This document shows positions 8,121-15,146 of a stretch of DNA of 19,583 nt, in pieces. Made by a program: the position numbers and the translations under genes. A model generated the notes under the pieces. It searched no databases. It was not told the origin of the DNA and saw only the letters and a program-made list of their open reading frames with translations. The stretch is from JAIBJN01 sp035461525. GTDB lineage: Bacteria; Actinomycetota; Thermoleophilia; Gaiellales; Gaiellaceae. The DNA lies in the NCBI GenBank assembly GCA_035461525.1, contig DATHVD010000067.1, positions 1 to 19,583 of the forward strand. The letters run 5' to 3'. Each line of letters begins with the position of its first letter. The stretch's first letter is position 1.

Positions 8121-9109
8121 ACGAGCACTCCGGGAAAGCGCAGCCCGCCGTACCGGTCGAGGCCGAGCGCGAGGTTGGCGTTCTCCACCGCCTGCCCGGC
8201 GGCGCCGAGGCCGAGGTTGTCCAGCGCGCAGACGACGATCGCGCGGCCTGTGGCCCTGTCCTCGAAGAGGCCGATCTCGGCCGCGTCCGTGCCCTGCACC
8301 CGGTCGAGCCGCGGCACCGTGCCCTCGGGGAGGACGGTGACCGCTCCGCTCGCGGCGTAGGCGTCCTCGAGCCGCTCGCGCAGGCCTCCGGCGAGCGGGG
8401 TCGCATAGCACGTGGCGACGAGACCCCGGCGCACGGGCAGGAGGTGCGGGACGAAGCAGACGGGGAAGCCGAGCGCCTGCTCGATCTCGGCGGCGTGCTG
8501 GTGGCGCCCGACCCGGTACGGCGTCAGGTTCTCGAGCACGGCGCCGGCGTGCGACTCGGCCCTGAGCGCCCGGCCGGCGCCGGAGACGCCCGACTTCGCG
8601 TCGACGACGACGCTGTCCGGCTCGACCGCGTCCGCGAGCGGGGCGAGCGCGAGGAGGACGGCGGTCGCGTAGCAGCCGGGGCTGGCGAGGAGCCGGCCCA
8701 CGGGCGGCGCCAGCTCGGGCGCCGCGTACTCCCACTCGGCGAGGTCCGCGGGGCGAGGGTGGACGAAGCCGTACCACTCCTCGTACGCGCCCGCCTCGCG
8801 GAGGCGATGGCCACCGGAGAGGTCGACGACGATTCCCTCGGCGGGCGGCTCGAGCGCGGCGGCCTCCTCGTGCCCGAGGCAGAGGAAGACGACGTCGGCC
8901 CCGCCTGCGAGCGCCTCTGCGTTCGGGACGAAGGCCGGTGCGGCGGACGAGCCGTTACGCCCTAGGCGCGGGTCGAGCGCGTCGGGGGGCTCCCCGGCGA
9001 GGCTGTCGGAGCCGAGCGCCGCGACCTCGAGCTCGGGGTGGCCCAGAACCCGGTCGAGCGTCTCCTGCCCGGAATACCCCGCCACGCCGATGATGGCAGC
9101 TCGTATCAA
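8117..9109 (-). CDS. argC: N-acetyl-gamma-glutamyl-phosphate reductase
   Basis: NADPH-dependent reduction of N-acetylglutamyl phosphate to the semialdehyde. It is 330 residues from the chosen start. The Rossmann motif GVAGYSGQE is at 8-16, the catalytic Cys146 in SPGCYATA, VDAKSGVSGAGR follows, and a C-terminal HQHAAEIEQAL region carries the expected His. The usual DLSADFR reads DLSGGHR here. I chose TTG at 9109 because the Rossmann strand (IRAAIIGVAG) begins at once and the promoter at 9117-9145 predicts a transcription start only 0-3 bases upstream, implying a leaderless message. A GTG at 9160 would add 17 residues but lies upstream of the promoter -35, inside the carA start region. First gene of the leftward operon. 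Confidence 0.94.
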   Translation of the reverse strand: MIRAAIIGVAGYSGQETLDRVLGHPELEVAALGSDSLAGEPPDALDPRLGRNGSSAAPAFVPNAEALAGGADVVFLCLGHEEAAALEPPAEGIVVDLSGGHRLREAGAYEEWYGFVHPRPADLAEWEYAAPELAPPVGRLLASPGCYATAVLLALAPLADAVEPDSVVVDAKSGVSGAGRALRAESHAGAVLENLTPYRVGRHQHAAEIEQALGFPVCFVPHLLPVRRGLVATCYATPLAGGLRERLEDAYAASGAVTVLPEGTVPRLDRVQGTDAAEIGLFEDRATGRAIVVCALDNLGLGAAGQAVENANLALGLDRYGGLRFPGVLV

Positions 9110-9110
9110 G

Positions 9111-9140
9111 TTGCTTATTATGCAGTTTCCTGCGTAAGAT
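9111..9140 (+). promoter_or_regulatory. carA promoter, overlapping the argC promoter
   Basis: On the plus strand TTGCTT (9111-9116) and TAAGAT (9135-9140) are 18 bases apart. The match is weaker than for argC (four of six at -10). The predicted start near 9147 would leave about 4 bases before the ATG at 9151. The -35 overlaps the argC -10 on the other strand, so the two promoters should compete for polymerase or be controlled together. Confidence 0.45.
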
Positions 9141-9144
9141 GCCA
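9111..9144. promoter_or_regulatory. possible pair of ARG boxes (ArgR operator)
   Basis: Two similar imperfect palindromes sit side by side: TTGCTTATTATGCAG (9111-9125) and CTGCGTAAGATGCCA (9130-9144), both with TGC, six bases, then TGC. Centres are 19 bases apart, roughly two helix turns, as in paired ARG boxes. They resemble the TTGCAT-type half-sites of actinobacterial ArgR operators, but the spacing between half-sites is about a base shorter than I expect, so this is an inference. They overlap both promoters, and argR is in the operon. Confidence 0.4.
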
Positions 9145-9145
9145 A
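9117..9145 (-). promoter_or_regulatory. argC operon promoter
   Basis: On the minus strand a -35 TTGGCA (9145-9140) is separated by 17 bases from a -10 CATAAT (9122-9117). Each matches five of six consensus positions. The predicted start near 9110 falls at the argC TTG start codon, so the message would be leaderless or nearly so. It lies in a short AT-rich island inside very GC-rich DNA. Confidence 0.65.
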
Positions 9146-9150
9146 GCTCG

Positions 9151-10188
9151 ATGCAAGCACACCTCGTTCTCGAGGACGGAACGGCCTACGCGGGCCTGTC
9201 CGTCGGCGCGCCGGGCTCTGCCGCCGGCGAGGCGTGCTTCACGACGGCGATGGCGGGCTACGAGGAGGCCGTCACCGACCCGAGCTACGCCGGTCAGGTG
9301 CTGGCGTTCAGCTATCCGCTCGTTGGCAACTACGGGGTCGACCGGCGCCGGATGGAGTCTTCGCGCGCCCAGGTGCGAGGCGTCGTCATGAGGCGGGCAC
9401 GGCCGGCATGGGCGGCCTGGCTGGCGGGCCAGGGCGTGCCCGCCCTCGACGACCTCGACACCCGCGCGCTCGTCCGCCGCATCCGCACGGAGGGCGCGAT
9501 GCGCTGCGCACTCGGCGAGGCCCCGCCGGAAGAGCTGCACGCGCTGGCGCTCGCAGAGCCGCCGCTCGCCCGGCAGGCGCTCGCCGTCGAGGCCGGGACG
9601 ACGGAGGCCTACCACGTCGGGACCGGGCCGCGCGTCGCCGTCCTCGATCTGGGCTGCAAGCGCTCGATCGTGCGCCGGCTGGCCGAGTCCGGCCTCGAGG
9701 CGGTCGTCCTCCCCGGGACGGTGTCCGCGGACGAGATCCTGGCGCTCGACCCCGCCGCCCTCCTCGTCTCCAACGGCCCGGGCGACCCCGAGGCCGCCGC
9801 CGACCCGGTGGCGACGATCGGCGAGCTCCTCGGTCGCGTGCGTCTCTTCGGGATCTGCCTCGGCCACCAGCTCGTCGCGCTCGCGCTGGGGATGAGGACG
9901 TTCAAGCTCCCCTTCGGCCACCGCGGCTCCAACCACCCCGTGCGCGTCCGCGGGAGCAGCCGCGTGCTCGTCACCGTCCAGAACCACGGCTACGCCGTCG
10001 AGGCTTCGGACGCCGCCGAGGTCAGCCACATCTCGCTCAACGACGGCACCGTCGAGGGCCTCGAGAGCGACGACGTCGCCACGCTCCAGTTCCACCCGGA
10101 GGCCGCGCCGGGCCCCCTCGACGCGCTCCCCTTCTTCGACCGGATCGCGGCCGCGTGCCGAAGCGCACCGACCTTCGCAGCCTCCTGA
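9151..10188 (+). CDS. carA: carbamoyl phosphate synthase small subunit (glutaminase)
   Basis: Class I glutamine amidotransferase subunit that frees ammonia from glutamine and channels it to CarB. It is 345 residues from the chosen start, somewhat short for CarA (360-390). The N-terminal CarA domain has LVLEDGTAYAG (5-15) and TTAMAGYEEAVTDPSYAGQV (31-50). The glutaminase domain has VSNGPGDP (206-213), the nucleophile Cys236 in FGICLGHQ, FGHRGSNHPV (255-264), NHGYAV (278-283), and catalytic His315 and Glu317 in FHPEA. An ATG at 9139 would add four residues, but it lies inside the likely -10 element; 9151 also fits the family start better. No clear ribosome binding site precedes either one, which agrees with a leaderless message. 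It overlaps carB by 34 bases. Confidence 0.95.
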   Translation: MQAHLVLEDGTAYAGLSVGAPGSAAGEACFTTAMAGYEEAVTDPSYAGQVLAFSYPLVGNYGVDRRRMESSRAQVRGVVMRRARPAWAAWLAGQGVPALDDLDTRALVRRIRTEGAMRCALGEAPPEELHALALAEPPLARQALAVEAGTTEAYHVGTGPRVAVLDLGCKRSIVRRLAESGLEAVVLPGTVSADEILALDPAALLVSNGPGDPEAAADPVATIGELLGRVRLFGICLGHQLVALALGMRTFKLPFGHRGSNHPVRVRGSSRVLVTVQNHGYAVEASDAAEVSHISLNDGTVEGLESDDVATLQFHPEAAPGPLDALPFFDRIAAACRSAPTFAAS

Positions 10189-12809
10189 TCGTCGGCTCCG
10201 GGCCGATCCGGATCGGGCAGGGCTGCGAGTTCGACTACTCCGGCGCCCAGGCGTGCCGCGCGCTCCGGGCCGAGGGCTACCGCGTCGTCCTCGTCAACTC
10301 GAACCCGGCCACGATCATGACCGACCCGGGCTGGGCCGACGCGACGTACCTGGAGCCGCTCGACGCCGACGCGGTCGCGCAGGTGATCGCCCGCGAGCGG
10401 CCCGATGCGCTGCTCCCCACGCTCGGCGGCCAGACGGCACTCAACGTCGCCGTCGAGCTCGCCGAGGCGGGGACGCTGGACGAGCTCGGGGTGGAGCTCG
10501 TCGGGGCGCGGCTCGACGCGATCCGGCGGGCGGAGGACCGCTCCGTCTTCCGCACGGCAATGGAGGCCGCGGGCCTTCCCGTCCCGGAGAGCGTCGCCGT
10601 CACGTCGACGGCCGAGCTCGACGGCGCGCCCTGTCCGGCGGTCGTGCGGCCCGCGTTCACGCTCGGCGGCGAGGGCGGCGGGCTCGCCTCGACGCCGGCG
10701 GAGCTCCGCACCCGCGTCGAGACGGGCCTGCGCGCGAGCCCGGTGGGCCAGGTGCTCGTCGAGCGGTCGCTCGCCGGCTGGCAGGAGCTCGAGCTCGAGG
10801 TGATGGCGGACGAGGCCGGGAGCTGCGTCGTCGTCTGCTCGATCGAGAACCTCGACCCACTCGGCGTCCACACCGGCGACTCGTGGACGGTGGCGCCGCA
10901 ACAGACCCTCCCGGACTCGGAGTACCAGCGCCTGCGCGAGGCCGCGTTCGCCTGCGCGCGCACGGTCGGCGTCGCCACCGGAGGGGCGAACGTCCAGTTC
11001 GCCTACGAGCCGGAGACGCGTGAGCTGGCGCTGATCGAGATGAACCCTCGCGTCTCGCGCTCCTCCGCCCTCGCGTCGAAGGCGACCGGGTTCCCGATCG
11101 CGAAGCTCGCCGCGCTCCTCGCGGTCGGGTACACGCTGGAGGAGCTCCCCAACGACATCACCGGCGAGACGACCGCCGCCTTCGAGCCCGCGCTCGACTA
11201 CGTCGCCGTCAAGGCTCCGCGCTTCGACTTCGAGAAGTTCCCCGGCGCCGACGCGACGCTCGGCACCGAGATGCGCGCAACCGGGGAGGCGCTCGGGCTC
11301 GGGCGCACGTTCCCGGAGGCGTTCCTGAAGGCGATCGAGGGCCGCGAGGGCGGCTGGGCACTGCCCGAGATCCCGGGGCTGCATCCATACTTCGCCGCCG
11401 AGCTGGCCGAGATCCGGGCGGCGGCGGAGCGGCTCGCGGCAGACGGGGACGTCGTGGCGGCGAAGCGCTTCGGCCTCCCGGACGTCTGGGTCGCGGACGT
11501 GCTGGGCGTCTCCGAGGAGGAGGTCCGCGGGCGGCGGCCCGTGCCGGGGCGGCTCGCGGTCGACTCCTGCGCAGCCGAGTTCGAGGCGCGGACGCCGTAC
11601 TTCTACCTCTCCTACGAGGAGGCGGACCCGCTCGCCGGACCGAGCGGGCGGGCCGTCGTCGTCGTCGGCTCGGGCCCGAACCGGATCGGGCAGGGGATCG
11701 AGTTCGACTACTGCTGCGTCCACGCAGCGCAGGCGTTCCGCGCGCTCGGGTACGAGGCGGTGATGGTGAACTCGAATCCGGAGACGGTCTCGACCGACTA
11801 CGACACGTCCGACCGCCTCTACCTGGAGCCCGTGACGCTCGAGCGCGTCCTCGACGTCTGCGCGCTCGAGCAGCCGCTCGGCGCAGTCGTCACGCTCGGC
11901 GGCCAGACGCCGCTGCGCCTGGCGCGGGCGCTCGCGGAGGCCGGCGTGCCGCTCCTCGGCGACCCGCTGCCCGCGATCGAGGCGGCGGAGGACCGCGGCG
12001 CCTTCGGCGCGCTCTGCTCGGAGCTCGGGCTGGCGGTGCCGGCGTGGGAGGTCGCGTCCTCGCGCGAGGAGGCGCTCGCGGCGGCCGAGCACATCGGCTA
12101 CCCGGTGCTCCTGCGCCCGCACTACGTCCTCGGTGGGCGCGGCATGCTGGTCGCCCGCGGGCCGGACGAGGTGCCGGAGGCGGGGCCCTGCCTCGTGGAC
12201 GCGTTCCTGGAGGGCTTCCTCGAGCTCGACGTCGACGTCCTCGCGGACGGCGAGTGCGCCTGGGTCGCGGGGATCCTCGAGCACGTCGAGCCCGCCGGCG
12301 TCCACTCGGGCGACTCGGCCTGCGTGATCCCGGCGCCGTCCGTGACGCCGGCGCTCGAGGCGGAGATCCGGGCGGCGGCGACGCTCCTCGCCCGCGGCCT
12401 CGGCGCACGCGGTCTCCTCAACCTCCAGCTCGCGCTCCGCGACGGGCGGCTCGCGGTCCTCGAGGCGAACCCGCGCTCCTCGCGCACCGTCCCCTTCGTG
12501 GCCAAGGCGACGGGCGTGCCCCTCGTCGAGCACGCCTGCCGGCTCATGCTCGGCGATCCGCTCTCGGCGCTCGGTCTTCCGGAGCGCGCCGAGCCGCATC
12601 GCGCGTGGGCGAAGGAGGCCGTCTTCCCCGCCGACCGCTTCCCGGGCGCCGACGCCCGCGGCCCCGAGATGCGCTCGACGGGCGAGGTGATGGCCGGCGG
12701 CGCGACCCCGGCCGAGGCCTACGCCCGCGCCCTTCGTGCCGCGGGCCGCTCCCGCCGACCGGGCCCGGTCGGCGAGCCGCTCCAGGCGCTCCGCCTCGCC
12801 GGCTCCTAA
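10155..12809 (+). CDS. carB: carbamoyl phosphate synthase large subunit lacking the allosteric domain
   Basis: Makes carbamoyl phosphate from bicarbonate, ammonia and two ATP. The GTG start at 10155 overlaps the carA end by 34 bases; the next residues PKRTDLRSLLIVGSGPIRIG match the usual N-terminus. First ATP-grasp half (about 1-400): GSGPIRIGQGCEFDYSG, SNPATIMTD, LPTLGGQTALN, RPAFTLGGEGGG, EMNPRVSRSSALASKATG. The linker/oligomerisation part (about 405-495) is compressed but keeps VDSCAAEF. Second half (about 500-875): GSGPNRIGQGIEFDYCC, SNPETVSTDYDTSDRLY, LRPHYVLGGRGM, EANPRSSRTVPFVAKATG, RSTGEVM. The protein stops at 884, about 35 residues after RSTGEVM, whereas a typical CarB (about 1070) continues with an MGS-like regulatory domain of roughly 140 residues. 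Its stop codon overlaps the stop of the convergent gene, so no downstream fragment remains. Confidence 0.95.
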   Translation: MPKRTDLRSLLIVGSGPIRIGQGCEFDYSGAQACRALRAEGYRVVLVNSNPATIMTDPGWADATYLEPLDADAVAQVIARERPDALLPTLGGQTALNVAVELAEAGTLDELGVELVGARLDAIRRAEDRSVFRTAMEAAGLPVPESVAVTSTAELDGAPCPAVVRPAFTLGGEGGGLASTPAELRTRVETGLRASPVGQVLVERSLAGWQELELEVMADEAGSCVVVCSIENLDPLGVHTGDSWTVAPQQTLPDSEYQRLREAAFACARTVGVATGGANVQFAYEPETRELALIEMNPRVSRSSALASKATGFPIAKLAALLAVGYTLEELPNDITGETTAAFEPALDYVAVKAPRFDFEKFPGADATLGTEMRATGEALGLGRTFPEAFLKAIEGREGGWALPEIPGLHPYFAAELAEIRAAAERLAADGDVVAAKRFGLPDVWVADVLGVSEEEVRGRRPVPGRLAVDSCAAEFEARTPYFYLSYEEADPLAGPSGRAVVVVGSGPNRIGQGIEFDYCCVHAAQAFRALGYEAVMVNSNPETVSTDYDTSDRLYLEPVTLERVLDVCALEQPLGAVVTLGGQTPLRLARALAEAGVPLLGDPLPAIEAAEDRGAFGALCSELGLAVPAWEVASSREEALAAAEHIGYPVLLRPHYVLGGRGMLVARGPDEVPEAGPCLVDAFLEGFLELDVDVLADGECAWVAGILEHVEPAGVHSGDSACVIPAPSVTPALEAEIRAAATLLARGLGARGLLNLQLALRDGRLAVLEANPRSSRTVPFVAKATGVPLVEHACRLMLGDPLSALGLPERAEPHRAWAKEAVFPADRFPGADARGPEMRSTGEVMAGGATPAEAYARALRAAGRSRRPGPVGEPLQALRLAGS

Positions 12810-14332
12810 GTGATGTCCGGGACGGTGTCGAACTCCACCTCAGCGGGGTCGCCGACGTTGCCGGCAGCGTCCCTGGCCGCCATGCGCACGAGGTAGAGGA
12901 TGTTCGGCTCGAGGTCGTCGAAGACGGCGGGGCTCTCGCAGTCGGGAACCGTCTCCAGCTCCTCGGGCTCCGGCGGCTCCTGGCCCTGCTCGGCCGCGAA
13001 GCGCTGGAGGAGCACGCACTCGACGACGCTCCCGGACTCGCTCCCGCGGAACGGGACCTGCACCGCCGTCGGGCTCGTGAACTCGACCTCGCCGATCTCG
13101 ACGGTGGGCGGCGTCGTGTCCACCGTCCAGCGGTGGCGCGCCGGCGGGCCGCGGGTGTCCTCGGCGTCGAGCGCGCGGACGACGAAGACGTGCTCGCCCT
13201 CCCCGACCTCGTAGGACGGCCGGGTCGGGCAGCTCTCGAAGTCGCCGTCGTCGAGGCGGCACTCGAGCCGGAACGCGTCCAGCGCCTCGATCGCGAACTG
13301 CGCGAGCGTGACGTTGGTGAGCGGATCGGGCGCCTCGACGATCGTCGCCTCCGGCCCCTCTCCGCGCTCGACGGTCCACTCGTGCAGCGCGGCCTCGCCC
13401 CTGTTGCCGGCGAAGTCGACCGCGCGGACGCGGAACGCGTGCTCGCCGAAGTCGAGCGGCCCCGGGACGTTGTGCGGGCTGACGCACTCCGCGAACTCAC
13501 CCTCGTCGAGGCGGCACTCGAACTGCCGTACCTCCTCGTCCGCCTCGAACTCGAACACTGCGCTCCGCTCCTGCGTCGGGTCGTCGGGCGCCTCCGTGAT
13601 CTCGACGACGGGCGCCGTCGTGTCGAGCTCCGGCGGTTGCCCGTCGTCGCGCAGGAGCAGGAGCAGGGCGCCGAACGCGACGAGGAGCGCGACGGCGGCG
13701 ACTCCGGTGGCGATCAAGGGCCGGCGCCACCGCGAGCGGCCCGTACCGAACGCCTGGTGGAGGACGTCGAGGTTGTGCTGCGTCATCTCTGCGTCCGCCT
13801 GGCTTCTCTGCTGCCTCCGTAGGCGCAGCGCCTCCTCGAGCCGGGCCTCCGCGGTGGCCGGATCGTCGGCGGCGAGCGAGAGCGTCCCCAGCTCGTGCTG
13901 CGCCCAGGCGACGTCGCGAACGGCGCCGAGCGCCTGCGCGGCCCGCAGCGCCATCCGCAGCGAGCCGGCGAGCGCGACCCAACGGAAGACCAGGGCTAGA
14001 AGCCCGACGAGCGCGCGCGCAAGCCGGATCACGTCGGCGTAGCGGCCTTCCCGGTCGGCGCGCTCGAGCGCCCCCAGGAGCTTGTCCGCCTCCCGCACGA
14101 GCGTCTGCCGGTCGGGAACGCGGCCCTGGGCGGCGAGTGTGAAGAGCTGCACGGCCCGCTCGACGCGCGCCGTCACGCTCTCGGCTTCCTCGAGCGCCCC
14201 CTCGAAGCCCGCCGGCGTCTCGGGCGGCTCCGGCTGCTCCAGCGCGACCGCGAGCTCGGCGGGGTCGGCGCCTGCCGTCCCGCCGGGAGCGAGGTGCGCC
14301 CGAGTCCCGGCCGGAGAGCCGATCTCGAGCAC
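12806..14332 (-). CDS. single-pass membrane protein: helical/TPR cytoplasmic part, Ig-like repeats outside
   Basis: Unrecognised 508-residue protein. Residues 45-200 are alpha-helical, with a TPR-like unit near 140-172 (AWAQHELGTLSLAADDP). RSRWRRP followed by a hydrophobic helix at about 205-227 ends in RDD, so positive-inside predicts a cytoplasmic N-terminus. Outside are three Ig/fibronectin-like repeats beginning TTAPVVEI (238), GPEATIVEAP (326) and TTPPTVEI (406); the first two carry FECRLDEGEFAEC or LECRLDDGDFESC with a Cys pair and end in HAFRVRAVD or HVFVVRALD. I took GTG at 14332. Upstream the frame is open to a TGA near 14445 with no ATG, GTG or TTG, but a CTG at 14374 follows AGGAGG by exactly 8 bases and would add 14 plausible residues, whereas the GTG has GGAGG only 3 bases away. 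The role is unknown; a sensing or envelope function is a guess from the topology. Its stop overlaps the carB stop. Confidence 0.85.
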   Translation of the reverse strand: MLEIGSPAGTRAHLAPGGTAGADPAELAVALEQPEPPETPAGFEGALEEAESVTARVERAVQLFTLAAQGRVPDRQTLVREADKLLGALERADREGRYADVIRLARALVGLLALVFRWVALAGSLRMALRAAQALGAVRDVAWAQHELGTLSLAADDPATAEARLEEALRLRRQQRSQADAEMTQHNLDVLHQAFGTGRSRWRRPLIATGVAAVALLVAFGALLLLLRDDGQPPELDTTAPVVEITEAPDDPTQERSAVFEFEADEEVRQFECRLDEGEFAECVSPHNVPGPLDFGEHAFRVRAVDFAGNRGEAALHEWTVERGEGPEATIVEAPDPLTNVTLAQFAIEALDAFRLECRLDDGDFESCPTRPSYEVGEGEHVFVVRALDAEDTRGPPARHRWTVDTTPPTVEIGEVEFTSPTAVQVPFRGSESGSVVECVLLQRFAAEQGQEPPEPEELETVPDCESPAVFDDLEPNILYLVRMAARDAAGNVGDPAEVEFDTVPDIT

Positions 14333-14414
14333 GAACCTCCCGACCTGTACCCGTCCTGTCGTCTCGCCGGCCAGCTCGCCGCCCTCCTGCCGCAGGATCG
14401 CGTGGTCGGCGGCG

Positions 14415-14444
14415 ATGCTCCCACCGCCCCCGTACGGGTGTCAA
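14415..14444 (-). promoter_or_regulatory. possible promoter of the Ig-repeat membrane protein gene
   Basis: A perfect -35 TTGACA (14444-14439, minus strand) is followed after 18 bases by a poor -10, GAGCAT (14420-14415). A start near 14408 would leave a leader of roughly 35 bases to the CTG at 14374 or 75 bases to the GTG at 14332. Confidence 0.35.
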
Positions 14445-14530
14445 GCGCCCCGCCGAACGGGGGGTTGACGACTTCCGTAACCGGTTCCACGCTTCGACCG
14501 TTGAACTGCGGCGGGCCGCATGGGCGGCCT

Positions 14531-14547
14531 TCGCGTCTTGGACGCGA
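14531..14547. promoter_or_regulatory. perfect 7-bp inverted repeat just upstream of the 44-residue gene
   Basis: TCGCGTC, TTG, GACGCGA form a perfect inverted repeat ending 5 bases before the ribosome binding site AGGAGG (14553-14558). It could be an RNA hairpin affecting translation or an operator. The rest of the divergent gap 14333-14566 holds an AACCGGTT palindrome (14479-14486), a short CCCCG/CGGGG hairpin (14448-14462) and no convincing plus-strand promoter. Confidence 0.4.
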
Positions 14548-14566
14548 CTCACAGGAGGACTGCGCG

Positions 14567-14701
14567 ATGACGGATATCGGCGTTCCCGATCCGCTCGAGC
14601 CGGAGATCGACGTGATCCCGGCGGCCGATCCGGTCCCCGCCCCGATCGAGTTTCCGGCGCCACGGCCGGCGCGGGAGCCCGAAGAGATGCCGGCCGCGTG
14701 A
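14567..14701 (+). CDS. 44-residue Pro/Glu-rich small protein
   Basis: A short gene with excellent initiation signals: AGGAGG at 14553-14558, 8-base spacer, ATG at 14567. The product (MTDIGVPDPLEPEIDVIPA, then a PVPAPIEFPAPRPAREPEEMP stretch) is rich in Pro, Glu, Ala and Asp, has no Cys, Lys or aromatic residue apart from one Phe, and no signal peptide or membrane helix; it is probably disordered. The stop overlaps the next gene's GTG as GTGA, so the two are translationally coupled. From memory, similar tiny proteins starting with an acidic 'IG-P' segment and ending in Pro/Glu repeats occur in other actinobacteria, but I cannot verify this. Function unknown; a linear binding peptide or partner of the downstream protein is an inference from coupling. 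Confidence 0.72.
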   Translation: MTDIGVPDPLEPEIDVIPAADPVPAPIEFPAPRPAREPEEMPAA

Positions 14702-15138
14702 CCCGCCAGGAGCCGATCCTCGCCTGGCGCAGCTGGCGCCTGGGGGCCGGCTCCGGCCCCCAGGGCACCGAGCCCGTCCTCGAGTCCTGCGTCTACGGCG
14801 ACCCGTGGCTCCCCTGCGCGGCCTTCGCGGCCGAATGCACGGAGCACGCGCGGCCCGAGCCGGACTGCAGCTGCGGCATCTACGCCGTGGCGTGCCGCCC
14901 GGCGGCGCTCGAGTGGGCGGAGTGGGCGCAGTCGGCCCTCCCCCACGCGATCGTCCTCGGCCGGGTGCAGCTCTGGGGGCGGATCCTCCCCTACAGCGCG
15001 GGCTACCGCGCCGAGCTCGCCTATCCGTACGAGCTGGAGGTGCTGCCCGGGAACGGGCTCGACGAGGTAGAGGCCCGGCGGGTCGAGCGCGAGCTGCGGG
15101 ACCTCTACCTCGTGGACATCGCCCAGCGGGCCGCCTAG
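14698..15138 (+). CDS. hypothetical protein with a CSCGIYA motif
   Basis: A 146-residue protein of unknown function, starting at GTG 14698 in a GTGA overlap with the 44-residue gene. It opens with ILAWRSWRL and contains VYGDPWLPCAAFAAECTEH (about 32-50), a Cys-rich CSCGIYAVAC segment (58-67), then VLGRVQLWGRILPYSAGYRAELAYPYELEV (about 84-115), a beta-rich core, and a charged C-terminal helix (DEVEARRVERELRDLY). Cys at about 41, 47, 58, 60 and 67 plus His50 could bind a metal, but no known zinc-finger spacing is complete. No signal peptide or membrane helix, so cytoplasmic. The combination of CSCGIYA and an LWGRI...GYRAELAYP strand pair seems to recur in uncharacterised actinobacterial proteins; I cannot attach a family name. 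Confidence 0.82.
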   Translation: MTRQEPILAWRSWRLGAGSGPQGTEPVLESCVYGDPWLPCAAFAAECTEHARPEPDCSCGIYAVACRPAALEWAEWAQSALPHAIVLGRVQLWGRILPYSAGYRAELAYPYELEVLPGNGLDEVEARRVERELRDLYLVDIAQRAA

Positions 15139-15146
15139 GCGCGGCC
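15129..15146. terminator. hairpin between convergent genes
   Basis: GGCCGC (15129-15134), a 6-base loop centred on CTAG, and GCGGCC (15141-15146) span the 7-base gap between two convergent stop codons. It could end transcription from both sides, but there is no T-run on either strand, so this is a weak call in GC-rich DNA. Confidence 0.35.

Noticed and set aside
9139..9150. Upstream ATG (9139) as the carA start
   Set aside because: It lies within the likely -10 element (9135-9140), lacks a ribosome binding site, and adds only four residues outside the family consensus.
9990..12599. An 869-codon minus-strand frame opposite carB
   Set aside because: Arg-rich shadow of carB; the plus strand holds complete ATP-grasp motifs and the minus frame has none.
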